From Clitopilus passeckerianus (lineage: Eukaryota; Basidiomycota; Agaricomycetes; Agaricales; Entolomataceae), in contig CALYLX010000160.1 of the NCBI GenBank assembly GCA_944990035.1, positions 186,001 to 250,000 of the forward strand: a stretch of 64,000 bases of DNA, written 5' to 3'. Under the pieces are notes generated by a model. The model made no database searches and had not been told where the DNA came from. It saw only the letters and a program-made list of their open reading frames with translations. Each line of letters starts with the position of its first letter. Position 1 is the stretch's first letter. Positions 12,022-24,000 of the stretch are shown here, piece after piece. Position numbers and translations under genes: made by a program.

Positions 12022-14255
12022 TGTTGAGACAAGACGTGAGAGGGGCATGGTTCGGTAAATTGGTTTGGAGGTTTCGTAATACTTGCTCAGATTGTCGAAA
12101 CACGAATAACGGGTCGTTGCTAATTGATGATATTGTCCTGTAGCTGTCGTCGCGCCTCCGTGTGATTGAGCGAGTAGCGTGGAGATATGGTCGTTGACAC
12201 TTGAAGCCTCAAACTTTGAAGGCTGACTTTCGCCCGGGTCGTGGGTGGTAGGCCAAACTAGACTCCTCCGATTTCATCGACCCCATCTTGATATAGCTAC
12301 AAGACTTGCGGCTTCGCCGTCGCCAGTCTCTTACTTAGAGGATGATACACCTATTAGTTTTTTTGTCCCAGCAGGGTGCCCGGTAGAGTATTACGCTGAG
12401 TATCTCAAAGGCAGCAAATATAGTTCGTCAGCCAAAGGCTGGTTTCGGTGCAAAATACCTCCTATCGTTCGTACTGTGCACCAAGTTCTGATCAAAGAAC
12501 CTGGTTGGTTTGTGCCAGCGCTCGCTATTGCTCACGACTTCGAACTCCTGGATGTGTTCATTGGTCTACATTCTGAGAATCTGAAGATGTATGTTTCATT
12601 ATATTTGGGGTATCATAGGGCGTAAGGAAGCTACAGTAGAGATGTACATTCAGATCCATGCGCCACCCTTCACCATCCTTTCAGCTCCAGGTTTAGCAAT
12701 TATCAAATAAATCATGTCATTGTTCATGACTCCTTCCCTCTCACTCGCCCGCCTACATCATCACCAAAGCCATTGCTCCCATCATTGCCGTCATTGGTGG
12801 GTAACAGAATAGTGCGCATGCCTGAATGCGGGTAGTGAATATGGAGGAGGATGACATGCTCCTGTTCAGAATCGACATCATTGGTGATTGACAGGATTCT
12901 GTTGGCGCTCGTGAATGATGCTGGGTGAACTGAAGATAGAGGAGTACAGGGTCACGGTGGAGGAGCATCGGAATGCGCGGGGAATGGCACCGTTTCAAGC
13001 TTTCAATGGAATCTGAAATTGGCCCATTCAATTGGAAACATGGTGGATGTCAAGTATATAGTGCTACTACTGCTCCTGTCTAAAGTGTAAGCAAGGTGGA
13101 GGAAGGCAATTCAGAATGATGTGCATACCATTTAAGCGGCGTCAAGTCCACATCGAATCAAGGCTAACTCAGCCATGCTCTTGAAACTCCTATATATATC
13201 CTAAGCTTCTGTGAGATAGTGTCATTTCTGCCAGGTTTTTAGTATGTGTCGGCACGCAAAAGTTTATCGACTGACCAATGCACGCACGACTAACTTGAAG
13301 GGTGACTATAGCTATCGTGATATGTGAGGTCCATGTCGTAGTATCCAGATTTGGAGCGAGTGTATTCAGAAGACTCGACTATAGGTTGTTCTTGAGTATA
13401 CAGACAGCAAATTGGCGTTTGCAGCCATGGTGGTTCGGCGACAGGTTGCCCAAGCATCATCCGAGGATGTTGGGGCTGATGCCCCACGATAGATACCATA
13501 TAAAGGAAGTGGTTCACATCACATGGGTGGACGGACTTGATGGAAGTAATTGAGGTCGGGTGTATGCTTATATTATTCAGATTGTTCCCTCAACCGACCT
13601 CGGCCTCCTCCACATACTCTATGTTGCAGCGGTCAGACGTCGTTTTCCATGTCCACAGCTCTGAGTTCTTCAACCTTGAGCTGACGCCCATGTGCCTTCC
13701 CTATCCTCCGGGGTACCATTGCACACCTTCCGGTCCCGAGCGTGACATATAGGGTGCGAATACGGCTGTGGACTGTAGGGGTTCGGAAGGGATGTGGCCT
13801 GACCTAGCTGGAGGACTTGACAAGGGAACGACTGGTCCATGCATCAGTACGGTACTTGCTGGTGCTGGTGATGGGTTACAACGACAGTCGGGTACGCTTG
13901 ACCGTGTCGAGTACGTTGGAAACCCACAATGGGAGATGGGTGCGACTGAGCGGAGGAGATATGAGCGTGGTCCAAACGGCTTGTCGGGGTGTTTGATCCT
14001 CGTGGAGAACAGTATGGAGTAGAAGAAGGGTTTGGTGGAGGTAAGGGTCCAAATCAACTTGGGCTTGAGCGCCGCCATCCACAGGTCTTGAATATGTGGA
14101 AAACCAGAACATGGTGCGAAGGTCTATGGGACAAGGGTGTGGCTCGTGAGAGGCGAGGCTCCCTCTATCCTGGGTTTGAAGGCCGTCGAGGATATTTGGT
14201 TCCGTGAAGTGCACTCGACCCTTTCATCTTCTTCTCTCCTCCCCACCTCCTCTCC

Positions 14256-14290
14256 ACACCCAACACCCAACACCCAAACGCCAAACGCAA
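14256..14290. repeat. CAACACC-type short tandem repeat
   Basis: A C-rich tract made of repeated ACACCCA/AACGCCA units continues a pyrimidine-rich run that begins near 14221. It accounts for the Pro/Thr/Ser-rich open frame seen on the plus strand here, which should not be taken as a gene. Confidence 0.6.
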
Positions 14291-15362
14291 ACCCACGCCC
14301 ACCACATTCCCATAGCCTGTGGCTTCAGCGTCTAGTCCCTAGCACCAGACCCACGACCTCCTTCGCGCCAAAGCTTCTAACAGACGCCAACCCACAACGT
14401 CCAGCCACGCGCCCGAGCTTGAGCTTGTCTGGGTCGACCGAGTCGAGTCAAAGCCCAAAAGCAAAACTGCAACATGGATGATTTGAATATGACGTGTTTG
14501 CACCCAACAACGCGATAGTGGGAGCCTCGGATCCAGCTACCCGGGACTTGGGGGCAATGGGCGAGAAGACGCAGGGGGAGAAAGACGAATTTGGTCCAGA
14601 ACGTGGCGTGGTGAAGGTAGGGGTCGGGATGAGAGGAGTAGAGAGTTTGGCCAACGGGGGATGAAATGCGAATGTTTGCACGTTTGAATGTTGATGCCTG
14701 GTGGAATGAGGCACCCTAGCTTTCTGTAGTCATTGTGCCACCCGAGCTTGACTCTCGCGACCCCATCCCTCAGAGCTTCAAGGCCTCCAGTTCAACGATA
14801 CAACCACGACCCTTCCACCACCACAATCCATTCCAGGCAATCCAGCCACCTGTTCTTCCCGCCTTCGTGAACGACCATCCCTAAGTCCAAGTCCTAGGTT
14901 CTCGTGGGCGTTGGAGGAGCGACTGGTTTGGGTATTGGGAACCGTGCGACGTCGTGCGTTGTGTATTATGATTGATTGGGGGTGTGGGGGAGAGTACGAT
15001 CGGTTTGGTTGAGATGAGACGAGTCCAAGGCGAAGTGCTTGCCGGTGGACGACACTCGTTCCAGGACCTCCTGAATTCGAGGTCTGTTGCACTGGTAGAG
15101 GAGGGGATGGACGTTCAACGTTCAACCTCGAGCCCGAGGAGGGGTCGTGGGCGTGTTGGGCGCTAGGTGGCGAGATGTTGATGTTCGGCAATAGCAGCTG
15201 TGAGAAAGGAGAAAGGGTTAGTGCATGCTTGGACGACGGCGGAGGGTGAGGCAGGCTTACCCTGCAGTCCTTGTCGTTTATCGTATTCTGTATGACTTGC
15301 GGGCATGTTCAATGGAAATGGCACTCTAACTATGGATGTGGGCGTCGCAGACGGAGAAAAAA

Positions 15363-15382
15363 ATTAATTAATTAATTAATTA
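15363..15382. repeat. (TAAT)n microsatellite
   Basis: Five uninterrupted copies of a four-base unit, in an AT-rich pocket between the gene-poor interval and the exonuclease gene. Confidence 0.9.
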
Positions 15383-15594
15383 GGAGGGGAAGATGTAGCA
15401 TAGAAACGATCGAATTGCCGGCAAAATAGAAACAAAATTAAGGGTCCTTACCACCGTGGCTAGGCGTACATATCTACGCGAGATCAGAGATGACTATCAA
15501 TGATAACAACCAGTGTCGAAAATCTGCATCCAAGGCTTTACATCCGGCCTAGTGAATTGAATCTTGGGTTAGCCAGGCTCTGCGAGAATTGCTG

Positions 15595-18500
15595 CTACTC
15601 ACCTAGTAAGAACATCTGTCCAATTGTTTGCTGAGGGTTATCTTTACGTTTGGGACAAGGATTCCCTTTCCACTTGCCGTCGCATGTGGTTGAGCGGCAA
15701 GTCAGGCATGAACGAGGTTTTCTTGCTGTGTTGCGTTTCTTCTTCGCTGGTTCGGTTTCATCGGCCGTGTTGTGCTCCTCGGTATCCCGTGCTCGCCTTT
15801 TACCCTTTGCTCGTTCACTTAATGCCAAAGAAGTTGAAGCACGGGCGGGACCATAGAATGCCACCGGATCAACGTGCTTGAACATCCGGGTGGTTTCCTG
15901 GCTTTCGTGCATCGAGAGCATTCGCGAGACCTCCCAATCATTTGATGGGTCGATATATGTTTGTACTGAAGGTACCTTGCGACCTGTGGTGACCTGAAGA
16001 TTGAGTGATTGAGCTTCTGTGACGTGAATGGTGGGGATCGAGGTGGGGCTGGTTTTAAGAAGCGAGGCAAGTTCATCGACAGCATTCCTCTGCATTTCTA
16101 CCGAGTTTTCTTCGTTTCGGAACTCCTTCCACGATTTGTAGTAGTTCTTCAATTGTTCAGGAAGCTAGAACCGAAATCAAGAGGCCATTCCATCTAATCC
16201 ACAGCTAAAATGCACGAACCTTATAGAAGATTGTCTTGCCATTAACGTGCTTTGACCACTCAGAGGCAAATACTACCCAGTTAGGCTGAGTTTTCGATAC
16301 CAGGGGACCTTCCGTGCGAGAAACCAGCGTCCCAAAGAGTGCCCGTTCAGCGGATGTGTGAATTGGTAGGATAGCAACTTGAGTCTGCTGCAGCTTTGCA
16401 AGGTTCATATGATGAATGCTCTCCTCTCGAGCAAACTCAGATGAAAAAGGTTGCATATTCAAAGTATCCCGAGACGATTTCGAGAGGGGCAGGATACCAA
16501 AGGTCTCTGGAGAACGGATGAAGTCGTTTCCATTTACCCAGCCAAGCATTGAGGGCTCCGCAGAGTTTGGCGCAAAACCCAGGCTGGTAATATCAATGAG
16601 TTTCATTAGACGGTTGCGTGTCCAGACATCAAATGACCCCTGATAGCGCTTCCCTGTCCGATTGAATGTACCAACCTAGCCACTGTTCAGCTGGTGATAT
16701 CGACTCGCGATGTAGGATAATAACATACCACGAGGTTGTGTGTGAGTGTGAAATCTCGAATGAGATTCACAGCAAGACGAGGGGACGTGTTATAGGAACC
16801 ATATCGTTTTGCGATGCTCTGGTGAACACCACCTTCGATGCCGTTGGTTCCACGCATGCAGCGATACATGACGAGACCATTCCGGTCCTTCTTCTGCGCA
16901 ACATAGAAATCGATTCCAACAGGATCTGAGTAATATCCAAGGCGGATATTCTCAAGAATGTTTGCTGCCTTCTCCCAGGATGCGTCATTGAATAACGGCT
17001 GGTTGGTCACGGCATCTACAAGGGGACCATACTTCTTGAAAACCTCTGACACTCTGTAGTGCAGTGCTTCAGCACCAGGAACATATCGGCGCACACGCTT
17101 CCAGATCCAATCTGGATGATAGCGGAGCATTCGATCCCATGAAATGCCGCGTTTCCTCAATACTTCTTCAACAGCCTTTTGATCAGACGCATCGGGAACA
17201 AAAATAGCATCTCGTAACGCTCGAGCAAACGGTCGTCGAATACCATGATGAATGGCAATCTTAAACATGTCCATAAGATGCCAAATATCTCCAAGAACGC
17301 GTGATCGGACTTCTGGGTCCTCCAGAAACGCTGGCTGAATCAGACTTGGAGAGCTGATCCCCAATTTCTCCTCAACATTTACCGATGAGGAGGCTGTATC
17401 TTCAGGAAGCTGCTCAGTTTCAGGGTCATAGGGGATAACAACGGGCCACCCTGGGCCCTCTGCTAACAATGGCATATCAGAGTCCAAGTCAGCTGACAGG
17501 GGCATATCTGCACCTGAGGCTCCGTTAGACTGCACATAGGCACTCTCGTGGGGCACATAGGAGGGTGGAGGGGTGGAGGTAGATGTAGCAGGGGTTTGAG
17601 TTAGGGGAAGTTGATCATGAGGAATGATCTCGGTATCCTTGATGTGGCAGAGAAGACCGAATGGGAGAGCGGTACTCAAAGCGCTCAGAGGCGTCTCTGC
17701 TCGGCATTCGAGAAGCTCTCGTCGAATGAGATAGCCAGACTGAATGATGTGCGTAATGTTAACAAGAACACGAGTTCCAGTCACGTTGACATTCTTGAAC
17801 ACTGCTGGGCGATCAGGTGCGATGAACCCAAAAGCGACAGCAGAACTGCGATCGCGGGAGAGGAGCTTGATGGGTGTCCCTGACGGGGTGGTAGGTGTTG
17901 CACGTTCTCGTGATGGTAGGGTAGAGAATGCATCTCGAAGCGCCCATGCAGCATAGGCATCAAGTTTGGCGTAGTCTTGCTGAGCATCGGTGAGGGCATC
18001 ATTGTCCCAGGCTGTGCTGACCCGAATTGCCTCGTCTTTGGGAAGATACTGGTGGAGAATAGTTGCCACAAGGTCAGCAAGGCTGGTGTTGGATCTGCTG
18101 ACGAGATTCCGATTGTGAGCGAGAGACCCAATCTCAACTGCACCCACGAAAGGGAGTTCACCATCCTTGAGGTTGCAATCATGAAAGAGTTTCGTGAAGT
18201 CAGCCTTGATGTGAACTCCCCATTTTCGAATGCGTGGGGACCTCAATAGCACCAGTAGGGCATGTGGCGGGTTTAGAAAGCCGTCCTGGGTCACAAATTT
18301 GGATAACTATTAGCACAGAAGTTAGACATCAGACCCAAATATAGATAAGAGACGAAAGAACGCACTCGAATGAGATATATACATCCTAAATATGCAATTG
18401 TAACCAGGGAAACACGCCCCTGAATACCCTCGCGGCGGTCAGTGGACCACTCCATATCCATACTGATATCAACCGACTGGTCAGTGGGAAGTCCAGAGAG

Positions 18501-21236
18501 TTGCTGCATGAACTCGTTGAGTCGTTGGTTGATAAGATAGGTGGTGTCAAGAATTGTCGTATCCCAATCGAGAGGGATGCTAAGAACCTGCAGTGAAGAC
18601 TTGATAGGCACTGGGTGGACACCATGGCGTAGCGAAGGAAACATGCGCTCGAGCTCAGCCTTGTCGGCACGGACATTGTCGGTCATGATGGCCTCAATGT
18701 CCCCATGCCCATACAATTTCAATGATTCCGAAATCTTCGCCAGTGCGGGCATGAACTGGTCGTGGGCCTTGGTGGGTGTAAGTGTCATTTGGCGAACTTC
18801 TACGTATTCGTTGGTTGCTGTATGTAACGCGCCAAAAACGGGTTCTCCGTTCACTTTACCAAGGTGTTTTGGAACCTGTATCCAATGATCAGTCTGCCGA
18901 ATATGACAATGATAGAGGAACTTGAGGATTCACCTTATGGCTATGGTCTATTGCTAACAAGCGTGCGGATAACATTGCCATCCGCTGATCGATCTCTGAG
19001 CTATGCTCCTCAATGATCATGTTGTACAGATCACCGAAATAACGTCCTGAAGGGACATAGCCTGCATAACCGTCTCGATCATTCCAAGCACCAAAACGCT
19101 GGTGCTTGGCAAGCAAGGTTCCTGTGGCAGATTTGAGGCGCATGTTCACCAGCTCATAATACTGGAGCTCGAGTTGCTCAAAGCCGCGGATGTGTAACGT
19201 GCGTATAAGGGCTGCGAAGGGGGTTGGTCCTAGACCTCGCTGGAATGAGGAGCGCAGGATCGCAAAGAGTCGGTCGGTGATGCCACTGCGACAAGTGAGG
19301 TGAAACTTGAACTGGCTGGAAAGAGCTGGGGTAAGACATTGAGAACGGCAGGGGACCAGCTGAGGTACGTCTTCTTGCACTGCCCGCAAAAGTAGCGATA
19401 GCCTATAATATAGACTGTCTTGTCAATATCAGCAACTCGCCGTGGAGCTTGTGGCCACCCGTGATGCTGAAGCATGACTTCCCCGCCTTTCGTGCTGTAT
19501 GTCCTCCCCGCTTTCTTGCACTCGGGACATGGGATTTTGCCAAGAACATGTGGGAGCCATACAAAGAATGATGGCGTGAAGAAATCTTTGGGTTCAATTT
19601 GATGTTTCGTGGCTGTCGTAAATAGTGGGTTCTTAGGCGGAATCGAGAAGTGACCGTCATCGTAGCAGGACGGTATACCGGATCGATTATTCGTCATCTC
19701 ACTACGCAGGCGTTCACATAGTTCTCGATAGATAGTGTCGAGCCAAGTAGGAATTGAGGCCCGCGGCGTCGAACGAGATCGCGAAGGACTGCTACTGCCA
19801 GGGGCAGCAGCAGTCAACGAAGACACTGCAGGCGAAGTTGCAGTGTCTTCATCATCGTCGAGTGCAGGTCCCACATCCTCATCATCAACATCTCGGTCCT
19901 CACCACATCCCATAAGCCTATCAATATCATCCACCATCCCCGGACCGTCCTCCTCTAGCTCCTCCTCCTTGTCCTGCAGGCTCAGTAATGCCTCGAAGTC
20001 GATCGCGACATTGTTCGTCACATTTGGCGGTGGTAACCCAGGAGCGGCTGCTGCGCGTGAAGTCAGAAAAAACTGATACCGGTTTGTAGGTGTACGAGAA
20101 CTTACCAGTTCTGGTTGTATCTCTGTTGTGGTCTGGACCAGGGGTGGTGCTTGACCTGCCGCCGACTTCCTCTAAGGATGCCGGTGAAGCTGATTGTTTG
20201 GTGGTGTAAGTAGCAAGCTGCTAGACAAGTAAAGCAGGCTCACCTTGAGTCCGGCTCTCTGTACCGTGTCCCGTTACATCATCAAATGTGCTGAGGTCTA
20301 TATTGGAGGGTATCAATTAGAACTGAACGGAAAAGTAATATACATTGATTTTACTTGAGCTGAGTATTGCACTGAGCTGGCGAGAGGTATCTGGCGAGAG
20401 AAAATGCATCAGTCCCTGTGTTTAGATGATCGGGACCTTCGTTACCTTGTTTCTCCGCATTGACCGTTTGGGAGTGTGCATCCGCTTCTTGATCGCGTGC
20501 TAGGAGTTCACCTGAGAGAGAATGAATGTTAGTTAGAGATCGCAAAGCATTGTTCTTCACTCACCTGAAGGCTCGAACTGATCCTCTTCGTTCACGCGCG
20601 TGAGAGGCAGTGTAGCACGGTCAGGTGCGAAAAAAGCTGCAAATAGGGTGTATTAGTCCAAAACGAGCTTGAAATACCAGGGAAATGGGCAAACACACCC
20701 GTAATAGATGCCTGACGCTTCTCCGTGCTTGTTCTTTCCTGCTGGACCTCTGATGATTGTTGCTGTGAGGCAGAGGCTGCAGTCGGCGGTCCATCACCCT
20801 GCTGTGATGTGGTTCCCAGGCCTCTTACATCGCGTGTGCCGGTGTTTGAGTTGGTGGGGGCGGCAACGGCAGTCTCAGATGGGAGAAGAGAGATAACTGG
20901 TTCTGGATCAACAAAGGGAAATGAGTTGTGCTGTATATACTGGGAGGAGCGGCACTTACCGTTGATAACGACCGGATTGACAGGACCCGCGTCGACAGCT
21001 AATTGACGTGTGCCGTGTGAGGTTCTCCATGCACATGAACACGTTGTGGGACCAGGCTTACCTTTTGCAGCCAAATGAGAGGCCTCGGCAGGCGCCTGCT
21101 TCTGAGTTTTCTTTGGCCGCCCAACCAGCCTTTTTTTGCCTTCATTTCCAGTGTTGAGTTTGTTCTTTGACCCTTTCGGTCGACCGACAGGGCGCTTTGA
21201 CGGATTTGGGGTGGGTTCCCCTTGAGGCGTAGCCAT
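15595..21236 (-). CDS. Large multi-exon protein: AT-hooks, DUF6729-like Cys domain, DEDDy 3'-5' exonuclease, C-terminal Cys motif
   Basis: Transcribed right to left and cut by about ten or more introns. The N-terminus at 21236 carries two AT-hook motifs (RPVGRPKGSKNK and LVGRPKK), which bind minor-groove DNA. After a disordered Ser/Gln-rich part comes a region (about 19230-20021) with SIPPKNPLF, PCPECKK and YFCGQCKKTY, a paired-Cys zinc-binding pattern that I assign from memory to DUF6729. The exonuclease follows. Exo I is MDMEW at about 18480-18450, before the intron that ends at LIR|LSKFV. Exo II lies in KWGVHIKADF. Exo III is YAKLDAYAAWAL, so all four acidic residues and the DEDDy tyrosine are present. 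A long alpha-helical region then leads to a C-terminal CLTCRSTTCDGKWKGNPCP motif near 15640. Activity on DNA or RNA is expected from the WRN-exo/RNase D family; the biological role is unknown. A further tiny last exon ending at 15538 is possible. Confidence 0.75.
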
Positions 21237-21680
21237 GTAGTGATGTATGGGTGATGTGCGCTGTCAGATTGGGCGGAGGAGGTCTGGTCAGGACTAGCTG
21301 GGAATCACGAGGTAAGATCGTCAGGTCGATATAAACAGTATATCAAGTTTCCTAACCAAGTATATCGATATACCATATACAGTATATCATTTTAAACTCA
21401 GCTACATCGCTCCACGCCCACAGCCATAGTTAGAGTGCCAAGACAGCCCCGTCCAAAGCACAAACTGAAACAGTGGTGGGAAAGTTGGTACTGAAAAGTA
21501 ACATATGAGGCTTGGAATGCACCTCACCTGAATGACAGTCATTTGAACAGGTTTCCTCCGGGTCAGTGTTCCATCATGCATTGCAATCGTTCCCTCCGAC
21601 AGAAGACCCAACTCCATTGGCGAGTTTTGGCACATCCCTGATGATACTTGGTAGTATGATTGACTTCGAGTAACCCACAG
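21237..21680. promoter_or_regulatory. AT-rich spacer with perfect 14-nt palindrome
   Basis: Upstream of the exonuclease gene, GTATATCGATATAC at 21360-21373 is a perfect palindrome. It is flanked by two near copies of the string ending ACAGTATATCA, near 21333 and 21381, which form imperfect direct repeats. These could be regulator sites or the ends of an old insertion. A minus-strand frame at 21402-21635 can be spliced into a short peptide but resembles nothing I know. Confidence 0.35.
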
Positions 21681-22421
21681 CTAGAGGCACCCGAGGGAAA
21701 GTTCATCCTCGAGGTCTGTCTTCGCACTTATCTGCACCACCGCGGCAAGGAAGTCAAAACGGAGGCCCAAGGACCTGTCTTCTTTCGGACCCTTGTGGGC
21801 TCTGGGCTGAGTGGAGATGACGTGCATCAATTTCTGGATGGTGAGCCTGTATTACACTTGGGGTATGGCTTGCTGATGACGTCCGGAAAATGTTGAATCG
21901 CTCTCCGGGATGGGAGGACAAGGTTCACCATGAGGAGTCTAATCTTCACTCGATTGAGAAACTGCTGGAGGCCGCGCCAGTAGACGGTTGCGAGTGGATC
22001 GTCTACCCGACACGTTGATCTAGCGCGATGCCCACAAGACTTTTACTGTCACCACGCCGGTAAGACCCACATGCTCACCTTGGATGGGGGAATACGATTG
22101 AAGCGCCTTCATAGCGGCTCTCCCGGTCTGCTCGTTGACCGAACTGCACTGATTGGGGTGCATTGGAAGGAACTCTCATATCTTGCCCAAATTCGCATTT
22201 TGAGGCATGATTCGGATGAGGCAATCGAAGTGGAAAGATGCGGGTGGACTTCTTGGATCAAAATCGTCAGTCTGGAAGCCGATGTGGAGCTTATCGATAG
22301 GTATGGGGAGCACATTGGGATCCACCCCGGAAACCGGCTTCAAGTCAGTCTGCGCCACTTTCTTGAATTCCGAAGGGACTCGCCCATGAAATGCTGTCTT
22401 GCACTCGCATTAAAACACTAA
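21681..22421 (+). pseudogene. Decayed copy of the small unknown gene at 27391-28156
   Basis: Three blocks align with the right-hand copy: the exon with VCLRTYL and GPVFFRT ending in FLDG; a middle exon with GCEWIVY; and the last exon with HWKE, EHIGI and the identical end LALALKH before the stop. The copy is damaged. The first acceptor reads AAAATG where the other copy has AAAG, so the splice site is lost. After WIVYPTR the frame meets TGA and, in the neighbouring frame, TAG, consistent with a one-base shift. The function of the family is unknown. With the next pseudogene it forms the left half of a segmental duplication. Confidence 0.75.
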
Positions 22422-22875
22422 CCTTATGCTTCGGGGTAGATCTATGCAGCCATAAATTATCATGGGCTCTGCCCCAACGAGGAGCGTTATCCCAAGAGGA
22501 AAATATGCTTGATCTGAATCAGTAGGCATGATGAAAGCAGTCTTTGAATCCTCTATAATCCAATAACCACCACGGTGCTATCTCCAACATCCCGGGCCGT
22601 ACTCGAGATTTAAACAGCCTCATCTTCCAGGGGCCGCCCAAATCGTTGGGTTCATCCTGACTACTATGCTTCTGAGCTTCTCGATCGCAAGCATTCCGAG
22701 CCTAAAACTCGCACTCTCGCCTGAGACAATAGATGCAATCAATCACGCTTGAAAAAAAAATGACCATGAAACTGCCTCGAGACGCGCCAGTAATTGCCTC
22801 ACGTGAGCGCGTTCATGACATAAGCATGCACATTACACTGCTTTTGCACCGAGCTCATGCACAAGTTGTTGTACG

Positions 22876-24000
22876 ATGGACCCCGAACTGAACCACCGAA
22901 ATGGCTTGCTCGACATACCGTCTGATATTCTTCCGCATATATTCACGTTCTTGGAACCAAAAGATATACTGATTATACGGCAGGTGAGCTTGAACTCCTG
23001 CTTGAGCAGCGATCATCATCGCGACTTTCACGCTAACTATTACGAAGGATAGTCCAGCAAAGCATTGCATGAAGCAAGCCACGACCGCCTACTGTGGCTC
23101 ACGATCTTAGAAAAGACATCTCGAGACCATGGGATACTCCTTCCCATGGTTTCTCGATATCTCACCTCCCAGGGGCAGCTCGAGATGGCCGCATTCCGGC
23201 CTTATCGATTTGCTACGTTGCTGCTCAATTTTGGCGGAGAGTCACTCTCTCCGATCAAGACCTGGGCTCTACCGGCTCTGCAGGGTATTAGCATCATCGA
23301 TCAGCAAATAATCAATGAATCAACTCCCATCGGGTTTACGGACGCCCTGCTGATTCTGGGTGGCCGTCATGTTCACCGTATACGGTGGACGTGTTCTCAC
23401 CATTTGGGATCTTGAATCATTGCTGCAGACCTACGAACCGGAATCGACGGCGTCACCTGTTCCAATTGCCGTGAGCATACTGGAGCTCGACGCGGTTGAG
23501 CAAACCCAGATGAAGGAATGGATTGTTGTCGGGGGTGTATCTATCTTGAATTGATGATAATTCACTCAGACTGCTTGTTGGCCATATCGTCTACATTCTC
23601 CTCCTATGAAACACTGATGAGGGTATCCTAGGCACACTACTTATCGTGAATAGAAGGACACAAATCTGCAAGATCGACCTTTTCTCAGAAACCCCAGTGC
23701 TCGACGTAGTTCCGAGCTGGGCATACAAAGACTGCTATGATACCTACCTGCAGGTAACGACTTTAATCCAACGACAGGAAAACTCCATAGTGGTCTGGGA
23801 TTCGGAAGCCGACCGTTCGCTTTCCTAACCACAAATAAAACGGTATGCGATCTGGCCTCATGTATTACCCGTACCGACACCAGTAACATTCAGGTGATAA
23901 TCCAGAATGGCTACATCTCTCTCTTGGGTAGCCGCACTGGACGGCGAGTCGTACTAGAAACCTATGAACTAGTCGAACATTGCAACTCAAACGTCATATT
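22876..24000 (+). pseudogene. Decayed F-box gene, left copy of the duplicated pair
   Basis: Exon 1 (22876-22983) encodes MDPELNHRNGLLDIPSDILP and a full F-box start; the intron 22984-23052 is intact. Exon 2 follows the right-hand copy closely (LNFGGESLSPIKTWALP) until about 23365, where GGCCGTCATG replaces GGCCGATTCATG, a two-base loss that shifts the frame and leads to an early stop. A second one-base loss near 23534 shifts it again. The RRTQICKID exon is recognisable at 23646-23828 and then hits a stop. The fourth exon is present only in part and diverges before the long C-terminal region of the intact copy. A truncated F-box peptide of about 150 residues could still be made, but nothing suggests selection for it. 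Confidence 0.8.

Larger units (their letters stand above)
12022..15594. other. Gene-poor interval of about 3.6 kb with scattered low-complexity frames
   Basis: No gene is supported. A 127-codon plus-strand frame at 12245-12625 has no ATG near its start and no known motif. Minus-strand Pro/Ser-rich frames at 13701-14078 and 14778-15191 look like composition effects, although a short spliced beginning near 15310 (MPASHTEYDKRQGL and an intron with GTAAGC and CACAG ends) leads into a frame that stops quickly, which suggests an eroded gene on the minus strand. Simple repeats are listed separately. Confidence 0.45.

Noticed and set aside
12245..12625. 127-codon plus-strand open frame
   Set aside because: It begins at a GTG with no ATG nearby, has no motif I know, and no splice partner upstream or downstream.
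13701..14500. Pro/Ser-rich frames on both strands
   Set aside because: Simple C-rich repeats and base composition explain them; the frames overlap on opposite strands with no family signal.
15240..15320. Spliced start MPASHTEYDKRQGL on the minus strand as a new gene
   Set aside because: After the intron the frame stops within 12 codons, and later open stretches need several frameshifts; at most it is an eroded gene.
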